In this document: one piece after another, positions 46,515-58,400 of the stretch | Numbering within the stretch: position 1 is the stretch's first letter | How the letters are laid out: every line of letters starts with the position of its first letter | Source of the DNA: Amorphophallus konjac | Lineage: Eukaryota; Streptophyta; Magnoliopsida; Alismatales; Araceae | Direction: 5' to 3' | NCBI GenBank assembly: GCA_022559845.1 | Contig: CM040126.1 | Span: 123,728,886-123,792,885, forward strand | DNA length: 64,000 bases | Made by a program: the position numbers and the translations under genes | The notes under the pieces: generated by a model | Told to the model about the DNA's origin: nothing | Seen by the model: only the letters and a program-made list of their open reading frames with translations | The model's database searches: none

Positions 46515-48088
46515 TGCATATTTTTCTTTTTGTTTTTACTTGTACATAACTTATATGAAAATGAAATGAAAATGCAATTTTTTTTTGTGTTTTGTCATGA
46601 CTTGTATGTGAATGAATGAATGTGTATGCAAACTGGTGATCATGTGAAAATGAATGGGAATGAATGCAAGGAAAATGCAGAAAATGCATGTGGATGTGTG
46701 AAAGAATTGTGTGGATGAAACGGGATATGTGAGATGGACAGGATGAATGGAAGTATGTAAGACCGCCAGGTCTAAAAACAGAGGCAGGAAGGAATAGTTC
46801 AATCACAGCAGTAGACAATGTAACGGTCTAGATCCAAACCGTCAGGATCAAGTGACGCATCAAGTGACGGCCGTCAGAGGGGACAGAGGCCAATTTTGCA
46901 GAACTGAACAGCAGAGAATAGTGACGGCTCAGAGCTGGTGCGTCATAAGGATGTAACGGTCAAATTCGAGACCGTTAAAGATGGCATAGCAATATTGGAC
47001 TATGAACGTGCTGACCATACTTATGAGTGTACAGACTTTGCCAAAATGATGTATAGACTTCGAGTGCAGTCGTTCAGATGATGTATAGACTTCGTTTTAA
47101 CAAAGAATGCTCATACTTGAAGAGTGTATGGACTTTAGGCAAGGAATGTACAGACTTGGTTGTACACACTTGGATGAAGAACGTACAGACTTGGGTCAAG
47201 AATGTACAGACTTGGGGAATGTACACACACATGGATGAAGAATGTACAGACTTGGGGAATGTACACACTTGGATGAAGAATGTATAGACTTGGGGAATGT
47301 ACACACTTGGGTGAAGAATGTACAGACTTTGGGAAACGCATGGGACGTATAGACTTCACATGATGTAGACTTGGATGAAGAATGGGATGCATAGATTTAG
47401 CCAAAACGTACAGACTTGGATGAAGAACGTATAGACTTAACAAATGTGCAGACTTCAAAAACGTATGGACTTGAGGCTATGTAGACTCTGTATGATGTGT
47501 AGACTTCAAAAAGGCTATACAGGCTTCAAAGTGATGTATAGACTAGGATGACGAATGGGATGTATAGACTTAACAAAATGTACAAGAAATGTGATGGTCC
47601 AAGCACAGCGCGTCAGGGATAGATAACGGTCATGAGCAAGACCATTGAGAATGATTGACCAAGGAGAAACCAAAACTGATCAGCAGAGAATGTAACGGCT
47701 CAGAGAGAATGCGTCACAAGAATATAACGGTCTGATGCTAGACCATTAAGATTGACAGAACAAGGTTGGACTAAATTTAAACCCACAGGAAATGTGACGG
47801 CCCAGAGTTGGCACGTCATAGTCAAGTAACGGTCCGACGACAGACCGTTATAGCATGAATTATAATCCAAGACGGATTGAGCCGTAAGGGGTAAAACCCG
47901 AGATAAGAAGCCTCAAATCCGTTCTAGATTTCTCCCGAACTTAAGATAACGCCTTCCAATCCGAATCTTATCACTTTAAAGCCAAAACCAAACCTTTAAA
48001 ACTTGAAAACCTAGCCAAAATCGCATATTTCTGAAATCTCTGCTAGAAGGATGAAAAAAAAAAACCCCTCCTAAGGGCAGGAAACAAG
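46515..48088. other. Spacer between the two antisense genes
   Basis: Starts with an AT-rich AAAATGAATG-type stretch (46530-46750) that probably includes the 3' UTR of the PMD gene. CGGTC quasi-palindromes follow (46819-46975 and 47590-47851), flanking the CAGACTT word array. Confidence 0.6.
47030..47585. repeat. Irregular array of the word ATGTACAGACTTGG
   Basis: About twenty variants (ATGTATAGACTTCG, ACGTACAGACTTGG, ATGTAGACTTGG) at 15-40-bp spacing, all in the same orientation. Plus- and minus-strand frames of 60-110 aa here are low-complexity artefacts. Compare 25960-26230. Confidence 0.8.
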
Positions 48089-49521
48089 ATGAAGAGAAGC
48101 TTCGAGGTGATGGCTATGGAAGAGAGAGTCTGCACTGGACCCAAAGCTGCAAGAAAAGAGTATGGAGAGTTGCAAAGGCTACCCTCGATTCCCAAGCATC
48201 TAAGCTCTAATGCTCAAAGAGTGGTAAGCTTCTATAACTTAACCAATTTCAGAAATTTCTGCACCTCATCTTCTTTCTCATGAGTTTCTTTTTTTCTTCT
48301 TAGCCCCTTCCCTGTCCAAGATGCTATTCTAACCTGAAGTGGGTGGCTCCCATGGTAAAGGCACTCCCTTTAGAGGTTACATCAATTCTTAAAGCATGAC
48401 ACCTTCAACCTCTCTTGGTCTTAGGCAAGAACTTCCAGAAATTGGTATTAGATTGGCCTAGTATTTCAGCCTTCATAGAATTGTGGCATCCACAAATGCA
48501 TACCTTCATCTTCCCTTCCTTCGAAGCAACAGTCCTATTAGAGGAGGTAGAAACCTACCTAGCCCTTCCTAAGACTAAGGCGGGGGATGAAGACCTAGTT
48601 TGCTACACGGTTGAGCCTATTGACCCGTCCTTGATCTTGAGTGATTTCATCCATAATCCAAAGGACGTGAGGACCATGATCAGCCCACACCACATACACT
48701 TGATATCCTTGGCACAGTGGATAGTGTCTCATTGCACAAACAAGTGGGAGAGACATGAAGCAATAGCCAAGGCGGTGGCGGTTTGCTTATGCGGAGTTTT
48801 CCTTTTCACCACGACCGACCACCTCTTAGATACCCAAAATCTCAGCATAATCAGTGGGTTGTGGCGGGGAATGTGCATCTCTCAAGCGATCCTCTCATAT
48901 CTCTATGAAGGACTAAGCTCAGCTTGCCTAGGAGGACCCTTATTCTGTTCCATGATACTCCTTGAGTGTTGGATGGGAGTGAGAATCAAATTCCAACCAA
49001 AGGAAGACATAACTTCTGCTAGCCGGATCTTCGGGAGTCACCCTCTCTTCTTCATTGGAGGGGCATCTGGATTTTCTCCACAGGTTGAATGCAAGACGGC
49101 GGACAAGAAAACTCGGGATGAATGGCGCCTCTTCTTCAACACCTTTCCAATAGACCAGTTCATCATGCGACCAAGAATCCTTTGGAGCAATCTTCTTAGA
49201 ATACCGCGGCGTCAAGGCCTGGACCTCCAGCTAGTGGGAAATACTACCATGGCGATCTACAACCCACACTGGTGCCACCTTCAGATCGGGCTACCTCGGA
49301 CTAAAGTTCCTGCACTATCATACTACCCTCCCCTTCTACCTAGAAACATGGGGACCGAGGAAGATGAGAGAGCAGTCCGGAACGCGCTGACCATGTGGGA
49401 GATCAGCAAGGTGCGTCTGTGGCAAGAAAAAGTGGAAGAGAACGACGAAGCACGCCGCGGCTACGTGAAAGAGTTGAGGAAGATCCGCCCTCTTGCGGAT
49501 AAGAAACTGAATGTAGCTTGA
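48089..49521 (+). pseudogene. Antisense two-exon gene, PMD/DUF7745-like protein
   Basis: Exon 1 is 48089-48223 (45 codons). The intron is 48224-48303, with donor GTG|GTAAGC and a pyrimidine-rich acceptor TTTTTTCTTCTTAG. Exon 2 is 48304-49521. Splicing is exactly in phase and gives about 450 residues with a single TGA (48397-48399). Visible motifs: FIELWHPQMHTFIFPSFEAT with LLEEVETYLALP, AVCLCGVFLFTTTDHL, GLWRGMCISQAILSYL and CLGGPLFCSMILLECWMGVRI. Order and hydrophobic pattern resemble DUF7745, a relative of the plant mobile domain. The C-terminus is Arg/Lys/Glu-rich. Length is near normal for the family and it needs only one repair, so it is the best preserved gene of the window. Function is unknown. 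Confidence 0.75.
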
Positions 49522-51239
49522 TTTTCTTTTTGAACGATGTAATCGACAATCAGAGTTGGAATTTTTATCAATCTTATGTTGCATTAAGTTCATTTGAATA
49601 AGATGGGATTGCCTTAGTTGAATGGAAATGAACTTCGTGTTTTGATTTGGCTAGAATGATCAGCAGAACAGAGCTACTGGAGAATGTAACGGATCGGATC
49701 AGGGCCGTTAGAAGGATATAACGGTGGGGAGATAGGCCGTCATAATGTATGTTCTGAGAACTAAATTCTCTGGAGGAAGTAACGGTCCAACGATGGACCG
49801 TTGGGAAGAATAACGGTCGTGCCCCAGGCCGTTAGAGAGAGAGCTGCTGAGAGAATCAAAGCCAACGTTCTGAAGGAAAGTAACGGTTTAATCAAAGACC
49901 ATTATATGAGTGTGGCGGTCCACTGATGGCGCGTTACAGCCCTGAACCTGCATAGTTATGAGATTTCAGCTTTGTTCTTGATCTTGCGTTCTGCACACAC
50001 TTAAGCATGGAACAAGTTAGATCTGTTCTTAAACTTAACCCCTTGCCTTGAAGCAAGTTAGATAATGACCGTTTCTTGATATTTGGTCAAGGGGTGGAGC
50101 CTTATTAAATAGGCGGGGAAAAAGCATAATAGAACTAATGCGATGCATGCGATGCATATGATGGTATTTTTTTGGATTTTGGAAAATATGTTCGAATTTT
50201 TGTGAGATTTTGGAAAATAGTTGATGTTTTTTGGGATTTGAAATATGTGATTTTTTTTTGTTTGATTTTGGATTTTTGATGTTTTTGGATTTCGAAATAT
50301 ATAATATTTTTGGATTTTCAAAATATATGATGTTTTTAGATTTTGAAATATATGATGTTTTTGGATTTTGAAATATATGTTGTTTTTGGATTTTGAAATA
50401 TATGCTGTTTTTGGATTTTGAAATATATGTTGTTTTTGGATTTTGAAATATATGCTGTTTTTGGATTTTTGAAAATCAGCGCTTTCCCCTAGCAATGTGA
50501 GCCCTCCGTATCGTATTGAGAGTCTCGAGGTTGGCGTGCAATGAGGTGACAAACCCTGACCAAGGCCCAGATTTTCATGACGGTGTTTCTACCAGGGCCA
50601 TACCCAGGGTACCAGTTTCAATCCTGAAAAAGGAAAATAGAACACGGGGGTAAGCTTAGGCCAGAGTTAGAAGCTTTTAGGACTTGAGTTCCTTTCCAGA
50701 CAACCCATTAGAAATTTGGTCTGTTGCGTCGGGGCTTTGTGTCCGTCATCGAACCTTAGTCCACTCTATGCATGCATGCGACCGGGCTCATTCGTCCCGC
50801 GGAAAATTGTACTGCCACTCTTGTCATGCCTAGATTCTTTTTCCTACCTTTCTGGAGCTTTGGAATCATATTCAATAGACCTTTGAGATGATGCTTTGGA
50901 TTTTATCCTTTGCTTTCTTTTTTTCTTGTTTCTTTGCTTGTGGCATCAGGTCATAACGGACTGCCCCTATTTGAGACCTCTTCTTATCAGGGTGCCTGGA
51001 TTGGTTGTCGCCTCCTTATTCACTTCTTGCCCCTGGATTCAGCCGATGGAAGGAACGAACAGGGACTTCGACTTTCCCCCAAAGCATGTCCGAGGAGAAA
51101 TGGTGTCTTTTAAAGCCGGAAACCTGACCAGGGATGCTGTGTAGTGTGTGGTTGCCTTACTCGGGACCCTCTTTAGAGAAATAGAGGAACATCTTGCTGT
51201 CGGGGTGGCACGGGTTAGACTCTAAGGAAAGAAACATTT
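49522..51239. other. Spacer between antisense genes and integrase
   Basis: Contains six CGGTC quasi-palindromes (49680-49940), a 25-bp tandem repeat (50160-50480) and about 700 bp with no recognised feature. A pyrimidine-rich stretch ending CATCAG at about 50950 looks like an acceptor site on the plus strand, but no convincing coding sequence follows. Confidence 0.55.
50160..50480. repeat. 25-bp tandem repeat
   Basis: The unit TTTTGAAATATATG plus TTGTTTTTGGA recurs at exactly 25-bp spacing (50341, 50366, 50391) and is more degenerate to the left. The minus-strand 164-aa frame over it is a repeat artefact. Confidence 0.85.
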
Positions 51240-54200
51240 AAGGTACAACCCATTCCATGGGTGAGTGAGCTCCTCACCTTCCGCGTTTACCAAGCGATAA
51301 GCATTCCCTGGATAAGCCTCTTTTACAACAAACGGCCCTTCCCAGTTAGATTGCTATTTAGACCTAGGTCCTGCAGACCGAATAAATTTACGTTTCAAAA
51401 CCATACCACCTTTTTGAAATTTATGTTCAATTACCTTCTTTTAAAGTAATGCGAAACTCTCTTTTGATAAACGGATACATGATCGGCCGCGTTCATCCTC
51501 TTCTCATCTAAGAGTTCTAACTGGACGAGCAACGTGTCTCGACGTTCATCGAGATTAAGTTCCTTATCGAGCTGCACTCTAAGGGAAGGGATCAAGATCT
51601 CATGTGGGAGCACCGCCTCCATCCCGTAGGTAAGAGCATAGGGAGTTTGTTCCGTGGGAGTACGGACGGAGGTGCGGTAAGCCCACAGAGCTTCCACTAA
51701 TCTTTCTGGCCAATCGGAAAACTTATGAGATTCGCATGTTTTCTTTATGATTTTAAGAAGGGTTTTATTAGTGGCCTCGGCTTGACCGTTGCCTTGAGGA
51801 TAGTATGGAGATGAATGATGCAATGCGATATTGAACTTCTTACATAGGTCCTTGAGCTCTTGGGAGACGAACTGGGGTCCGTTGTCGGTGATGATACTGC
51901 TTGGCACTCCGAACCGCGAGATGATATTCTTCATGATAAAGCGGCACACCGTTGAAGCTTTGATCTCTGCGTACGCCTCGGCTTCAGCCCATTTGGTGAA
52001 GTACTAAATGGCGGTAAGGATAAAGGATTTTTGCTTGATCTGAGAATTAAGATCACCCCCACATAGAGAATGGCCAAGGAGCAGAGAGAGGATGGAGAGA
52101 TGAAGCTGGAGCATAGATTTTATCAGCATGTAGTTGGCATTTAAGACACCTCCGGACATAGAGGGAGCAATCTTCCTCTAGAGTGGGCCAGTAGTAGCCC
52201 TGCCTAAGGATCTTCTTCGCTAGAGCCTGGCCATTGACATGACCTCCACACTCACTGGAATGGGCTGCTTCAGCCACTTTCCAAGCCTCATTATCATCTA
52301 AGCATCTGATGAGCATTCCATTAGTAGCGCGCCTGTATAGTTCTCCTGCAACAATGGTATACCTTGAGGCGGCTCTTCTTATTGACTTATGATGCTCGGT
52401 GTTTGCCCCTTCTGGGAATGATCCTTCTTTGCAAAACAACTCGATTTCATGATACCAAGGCAATTCTTCTTCATCCAGAATCTCTTCTAGCTCTATTAAA
52501 GATGCTTCCTTTAGATCTTCCTTCTCAGCCCTCGCCTCTACAGTCTTCCTAAGGTTGACGAACCAAGGATCCTGAAGGGAGGGTGTGTCCAGTCTCTGAA
52601 CGACGATAGTCTCAGTGTTCCGACTGAGAGGGAAAGATAGAGAGGAAGCAAGAGATGCTAGAGCATCGGCTAGATTATTCTGAGAGCGAGGAGTATGGAT
52701 ATAGATTAGCTTACGGAATTGTCTCGCCAGAAGCGTGACCAAATCTTGATATGGCTTGAGTTTGGGGTCACGAGTGGGGTAAGTGGACAGAACTTGCCGC
52801 GAGATGAGCTGAGAGTCTCCTATGATATTTAAATAGCGCGCACCTAGGAGATAGGCATGCTTTAGTCCAGCTAAGAGAGCCTCATACTCAGCGATGTTGT
52901 TGGTAGCAGGAAACCGAAGTTGATAAGCAAAAGGAATAGTCACTCCCTCTGGAGTGAGCAGAACAGCGCCGATCCCTCGGCCTTGAGAATTGAGCGCACC
53001 ATCGAAGTGCAGAGACCAAAAGGGATGATGGGTGAGTACATAGAGATGCTCATCAGGGAAATCGTCCTGAATGGAGTCAGTGTGAGGAATAGGAAGATGG
53101 GCAAGATGCTCAGCGATGGCGTATCCTTTGACCGCCTTCTGAACGACGAATGTGATATCGAATTGAGAGAGGAAGCTCTACCAGCGAGCTAACCTACTAG
53201 AAAGGACATGCTTTTCTAAGAGATAGCGAATCGGGTCCATTCTAGAGATCAACCTAACTGGGTGGGCAAGGAAATAGTGTTTAAGCTTCTGAGCTACCCA
53301 TACTAAGGCGGCACAAGTCTTCTCCATAGCGGCATATCTGGACTCAGCCGGGTTAAATAACCGAGAGAGGTAATATGCAGCCCGCTCTTTCCCTTCATCA
53401 TCCACTTGTGCTAAGATCGCCCCTAGGGAGTCCTCAATAACCGAGATGTATAGAATCAGGGGTTTCCCAGGGACAAGAGGTTGCAAAACCGGGGGATTGG
53501 ATAGATATTCCTTTAAGTCCTCGTAGGCCTTCTGACAGTCTTGATTCCATTCAAACTTGACCCCCGCCTTAAGTAATTCATAAAACGGACGGCACCTTTG
53601 AGAATGTTGGGATATGAACCTTCTAATGAATTGCAATCGACCAATCAGTCCTCGAAGTTCCGTAATGTTCTTAGGCGGAGGCATGTCCATGACGGACTGT
53701 GCTTTGTTAGGATCAATCTGGATCCCCCGTTTGCTCACTATGAAACCTAACAGCTTCCCTGAAGAGACTCCAAATACGCACTTCTTCGGATTCATTTTGA
53801 GCTTGTACTCCCGTGCTCTTTGCAGCACCTTAGCCAGAATAGAGGGGTGTTCTTTTTTGGTTCTTGACTTCACCAGAATATCATCCACGTAAGCTTCCAT
53901 ATATATATGCATCATATCGTGGAAGATGGCCATCATTGCCCTTTGATAGGTGGCACCTGTGTTCTTCAAACCAAATGGCATAACCACATAACAGTACGTG
54001 CCCCAGGGCGTGGTGAAGGAGGTTTTCTCTTGATCTTCCGGAGCGAGACAGATCTGATTATAGCCTGAGTAACAGTCCATAAATGACAGAGATTCATACC
54101 CGGCGGTGCTATCGGCCAAGACATCAATATGAGGCAGCGGGAAATCATCTTTTGGACATGGTTTGTTGAGATCCCTGAAATCGATGCAGATACGCACCTT

Positions 54201-54770
54201 TCCATCCTTCTTAATTACAAGGACTATGTTCGCCACCCACTGAGGATATAGAACAACTCTAATGAATCTGGCCTTATACAATTTGTCGACCTCTTCCTTA
54301 ATCCTTAAGGCCATGTGGGGGTGAAATCTCCTTGACCGTTGTTTCACAGGTGTTGCCCCTGGTTTAAGCACAAGTCGATGTTCCACTAAAGAGGGGTCAA
54401 GACCTGGCATGTCCTCATAAGACCAGGCGAAGGAATCACTATACTCCCTTAGAACCTTGATTAAATCTTCTTCTACTTGTGGAGGGAGATTAGCGGCAAT
54501 AATGATGGGCCTTGGGTCTTCTTCAGTTCCCAAGTTGATTTCCTTTGTAGGTTCATCCACTGCCGACGACGGCTCGTCAAATTTCTTAAGTCCTTGTGCA
54601 TACAAATCAACAGTGTCATCTACGTTGCTGTCCTCATTGATCGGATCTTTTTCATCCAGGATTTCATAGACACCGAGTCCGTCATCGCTCCACACCCCTT
54701 CTATTTCTTCTTCATCTTCAATCATAATTGCCGTAGCAACAAATTCTGGACACTTTAAAAGGCATGACAA
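51240..54770 (-). pseudogene. pol: Giant element RT - RNase H - second RNase H - integrase
   Basis: RT (54770-53600) has EINLGTEEDPRP, VRICIDFRDLNKPCPKDDF, SFMDCYSGYNQI, VMPFGLKNTGATYQRAM and catalytic YVDD near 53885. A first RNase H follows (LILYISVIEDSLGAILAQ). After an in-frame TAG at 53180-53178 comes a second, archaeal-type RNase H with its acidic residues visible: Asp in LHFDGALNSQG, Glu in NNIAEYEALLAGL, Asp in IIGDSQLISRQV, Asp in NNLADALASL. The integrase zinc domain (HSSECGGHVNGQ ... CLKCQLHA) ends near 52120. A frameshift near 52050 and a stop near 52002 precede the core (51949-51431: ITDNGPQFVS, YYPQGNGQAEATNK). The C-terminus decays to about 51240. Confidence 0.93.
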
Positions 54771-55400
54771 CGCTGAGCTAGATCTTGCAAGAACCTATCA
54801 GGGATGGATTTGGGAGGACGCGCAAGTGGGCGCGACTCAGAGGAGGAAGGGTTGGACGACCTAGAACAAGACCCTACTTTTCTAGACCTAACTGACTCTA
54901 CTTCCCTAGACTCGATAGACCCTAATCCTAATCTAGGAGGAAGAAGATCTAGTGGAAGGGAAGGAGCAGGGGACTCATGCCCCTGGGAGGAGGATGGAGA
55001 CAAGGTAGCATAATCTTCCAGTGAAATCTCCGTTTCGAATTTGACATTTTTTTTGGAGATTAGTGGAGACTACACAACAAGATGGAGGAGGCGGGAGCTA
55101 CATGGGGAACAGCTCGGGGAAGATGCAATCGAAGAAGGGATCGGAGGAGGAGAACCACATCTCGTGGAGTTGGGTGTTGGGGGGAGGAGGAGTGTATAGA
55201 GTGGATAGATCAATGGCCGGGCAATGCCCGCAAGCGCAAGGAACAAAGAGAATCTCAGGTGGATCAATGAAGGATGGATTTACCATGATAGGAGGAAGAC
55301 AGGGTAAGAATTCCCTCTGCTGTAGGAGAGATTGAAAGCGTGAGGGAGACCAAGAAAAGATAATCGGCGAGCTCTCCTCCTTCCGCAGATGCTGAGCCGG
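54771..55400 (-). other. Intron-like spacer between protease and RT
   Basis: About 630 bp with many stops in all minus-strand frames, between two long coding blocks that are in the same frame. Ogre elements are known to carry a spliced intron at exactly this position. A donor such as ATG|GTAAAT (near 55283) and acceptors such as GTGTCCAG (near 54745) or TTGCAAG (near 54785) are candidates; I cannot choose. Confidence 0.5.
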
Positions 55401-58400
55401 CTACTTCTTCGGCCTCCATTGGACGAGCCGAACCTCTTGATGCTGCTGGCAGTCTTCTTCATGAAATAGCCCCTGAAGGGCTGGACCATAGTCAATCACA
55501 TCATCAACTGGCCCCCTTAGCACTGGGGGTGGACTGGCAATCGGACAGTCTGCATCTTTTCTTGGCGGAGCTGGCGGTGGAGCTAATGTGCCTGGCAGGA
55601 GAGGCCCTCGAACAAAGTGTTGATGGTAATCCCAGGTGAGTGGCCCAGAATCACCCATCATGGACAATGCAGTCTCTCGGTAGCCGAGACCTCTTTTGTT
55701 AATTTTCCTGCCCTTAGGAATGGGCTTAGTTCGTCCCTGCAATTGAGCACCGAGGCCTCTCCCCGGTTGGTAGCCTAGCTTCAGTATAATGTCCCAGCCC
55801 TTGGAATCTCGGATCTGGGGCTTCACCTTGATGTCAACTGCTGCGGTGACGGGCTTGCGAGTTGCGTAAGCCCAAGGAAAGTCAAGATCTAGCACTGACA
55901 TAACGGGCCGACTGCTTGGCCACAATGTGGGAAGAACTTTCTCTGAAATAGCCTTCACTGATTGGACCGTGGATAAGCTTTTGACTTTGATGACCCTCCC
56001 TTGGAAAGGGAATTTAATGCATTGATGTGCAGTAGAGGGTACGACGCTGAGGGTGTCGATCCACGGACGACCCAAGATAGCCTTGAACATAGGGTCAATG
56101 TCTAGCACATAGAATTCCACGGGCATAGTAAGAGGCCCAAGCTCAGCTTGAATGGTGACAATCCCGTGACATGCCCGCCGAGAGTTGTCATAAGCAGCTA
56201 TGGTAGTGGGAGTTAGGTGTAGAAGTTCTTCTGACAGATTACAAGCCCTTAGAGTGCTGAGCGGGCATACGTTGATAGATGCCCCTGTGTCAACTAATGC
56301 CGCATCGATGCTGACTTTGTTCAGAATGATAGTAATGCACAACGGCATTTGCTGAGCTTCTGGTGGTGCTAGCTCGGTTTCAGAGAAAGTAATGGCTGGC
56401 CCCTTGGAGATTGTTGCCAGTGCGGTAGGTAAGCTATCAACTGCCATGTCTTCACTAACCATCACCTTTTGGAGAAAGTCTCTTAATGCATCTTGGTGAA
56501 GGGTAGATCTCTTAATTAGTTTCAGCACAGATATCTTGGCGAGCACCCTATCCAAATGATGTAATAGATCATATCGGGTCCCGGGTAGTGGCTCGGCCTC
56601 TTCTTGTTCAGTCGCCGGTTAGGAAGACTGGGGATTGGAAGTGGAAGGATAGTTTTGGTGGAACATGCGCCCGCTCCGTAGGGCGAAGTTATAAGCTGCC
56701 ACGGCTTCAGATGGGCTTAGGATAAGTGATTTAGTAGGCCCAGTGGGATGGATGAGCGGTGCGGAAGAGGGTGTGGTGGAAAGGACGATAGGCGAGGGGT
56801 TAGTTGCGGTGGGCGCGAGTGGTAATGGGGATACAAAAGTGGACGGAGGTGTGATGAGTGAAGAGTTAGACGGAGGTATGGCGATAGTGGATGTAAGCGC
56901 GAACGGGGAGGGGGTGATGGTAGCGGTTGTGAACAATGGTGAGTGCGACGGGGGCGCGGGTGATGGTGCGTGTGATAGAATAGGGGTAAATGGGAGGACG
57001 AGTGGAGGAGGAGTTTGGTGGGTAGGTATAAGGATAGGGGAAGCGGGAGGATTATGGTAGTTGTGGTGAAGGGCCATGACATGTGGCATGGAATTATCAT
57101 CATCGAAGGACCACCCGGGGTTAGGAGCCGGGGGTTGGATGACATTGACCTGAGCTGGTGCCGGCGGCGGAGGCTGCGGAGCAGGAGGATGGTTTGGCAT
57201 TGGGTTTTGATGAATCCCCAGGTCTTGCACCGACTGCTGCTGCTGTGGCTGCGGTACCTATTGCTGTTGTACTTGCTGCCTCGGTGGCTGCCTTCTCTTC
57301 TCTTTGATTTCTGTGATGGCCCGGTGCATTTCGGCCCAATCTATCCTCTGTCCTTCATGAAGATCATATACTAGGTCCCGGAATTGAAAACACCCTTCAA
57401 TGGTATGTCCCGGTTGCCTGTGGAACATACAATACTTCGTCTGATCGACGACCGGATTCCAGTTGGGCCGTTCCGGAGGGAGCTGTATGGCATTAACCGA
57501 CATAAGAGCCGAGAAGATGTCTGTGAGGGTTTCTGGAAGTGGAGGATATTGAGCTCTTTTAGGAGCCGGGCGCTTGTTGTTCGGGTTGTTGTTATAGCCG
57601 TTGGGTGGAGGGACGTTGTGGTATTGCGGAGGTGGTGGTGGTTGTTGCAGTGCGGCGAAGGTGTTTTGTGGATTGGTGAAAGCAGTTTGTGGGATGGTGA
57701 AGGTGGGTGGAGGGTTTTGCGGAGTGACTTAGAAGTTCTGTGGAGCGGGATTCTGTGGAGTGCGGGGGTTTTAAGGGAAGCGGAAAGGTGTGGCTTGGAA
57801 TGGGAAAGCAACGGCTTGAACTTGCTCGTTCGTTTGGACCCCCTCGGTGACCGGCCCTTGAGGTTTCTTGTGATACTTGGGCTTTTAGTTTTCAAATAGA
57901 GAGTGAATGGGGGAGTCCTTGAACTGTGTTTGGATGAACCGCGCCCGGCTGTAGAGTTGGTGCATATTGGCTATGTCATTCATTGCCAGAATGTTTCGGA
58001 AGGTCGGGGTAGCATTTGAAATAAGCAGCTTGACCTTCTCTTCCTCCGGAATGTGGCCGGGCACTCTAGCGGCCATTTGCCTCCACCTATCTGCATAAGT
58101 GGCAAACTCCTCATCTAGTTTCATCTTTTCGGCCACCAGATCTGTGATCGAATATTCCGGGCCGACCCTGTCTTGAAACCGCTGAATGAACTTATCTTTC
58201 ACTACCTTAAAGCTCTCGGCTTCTTCCAATGGCAGAGAATAGAACCATTCTAGTGCAACACCGTCTAATGAGCGGCGGAACAAGTACGCCATAAGGCGAT
58301 CATCATATTGGAATTGGGCCGATTCATATAAGAAATCCCTCACGTGAATAAAGGGATTGCCGTTCTCGTCATATTTGCGATAATTGGGGAGCTCAGATTG

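Larger units (their letters stand above)
40863..49940. repeat. Dispersed ~26-nt quasi-palindrome GTRACGGYC-N8-10-GRCCGTYA
   Basis: More than 30 copies in the non-coding parts of the giant element. Clear examples start at 40863, 43307, 43900, 46819, 47826 and 49779. The best two (43307-43332 and 43900-43925) have 9-nt arms GTRACGGTC and GACCGTCAC around 8 nt. A variant ends in GCGTCA instead of CCGTTA and often alternates with the first type. Copies are also in both LTRs and the 5' leader (59920-60150), but not in gag-pol. Confidence 0.8.

Noticed and set aside
47074..47458. Low-complexity frames of 70-107 aa rich in VCTF/VHSS repeats
   Set aside because: They arise from the ATGTACAGACTTGG word array and appear on both strands.
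46800..49940. Regularly recurring quasi-palindromes resembling a CRISPR array
   Set aside because: Spacing is irregular, arms vary, there are no spacer-like units or cas genes, and the context is a plant retrotransposon.
50058..50552. 164-aa frame rich in Lys, Ile and Phe
   Set aside because: Product of the 25-bp AT-rich tandem repeat.
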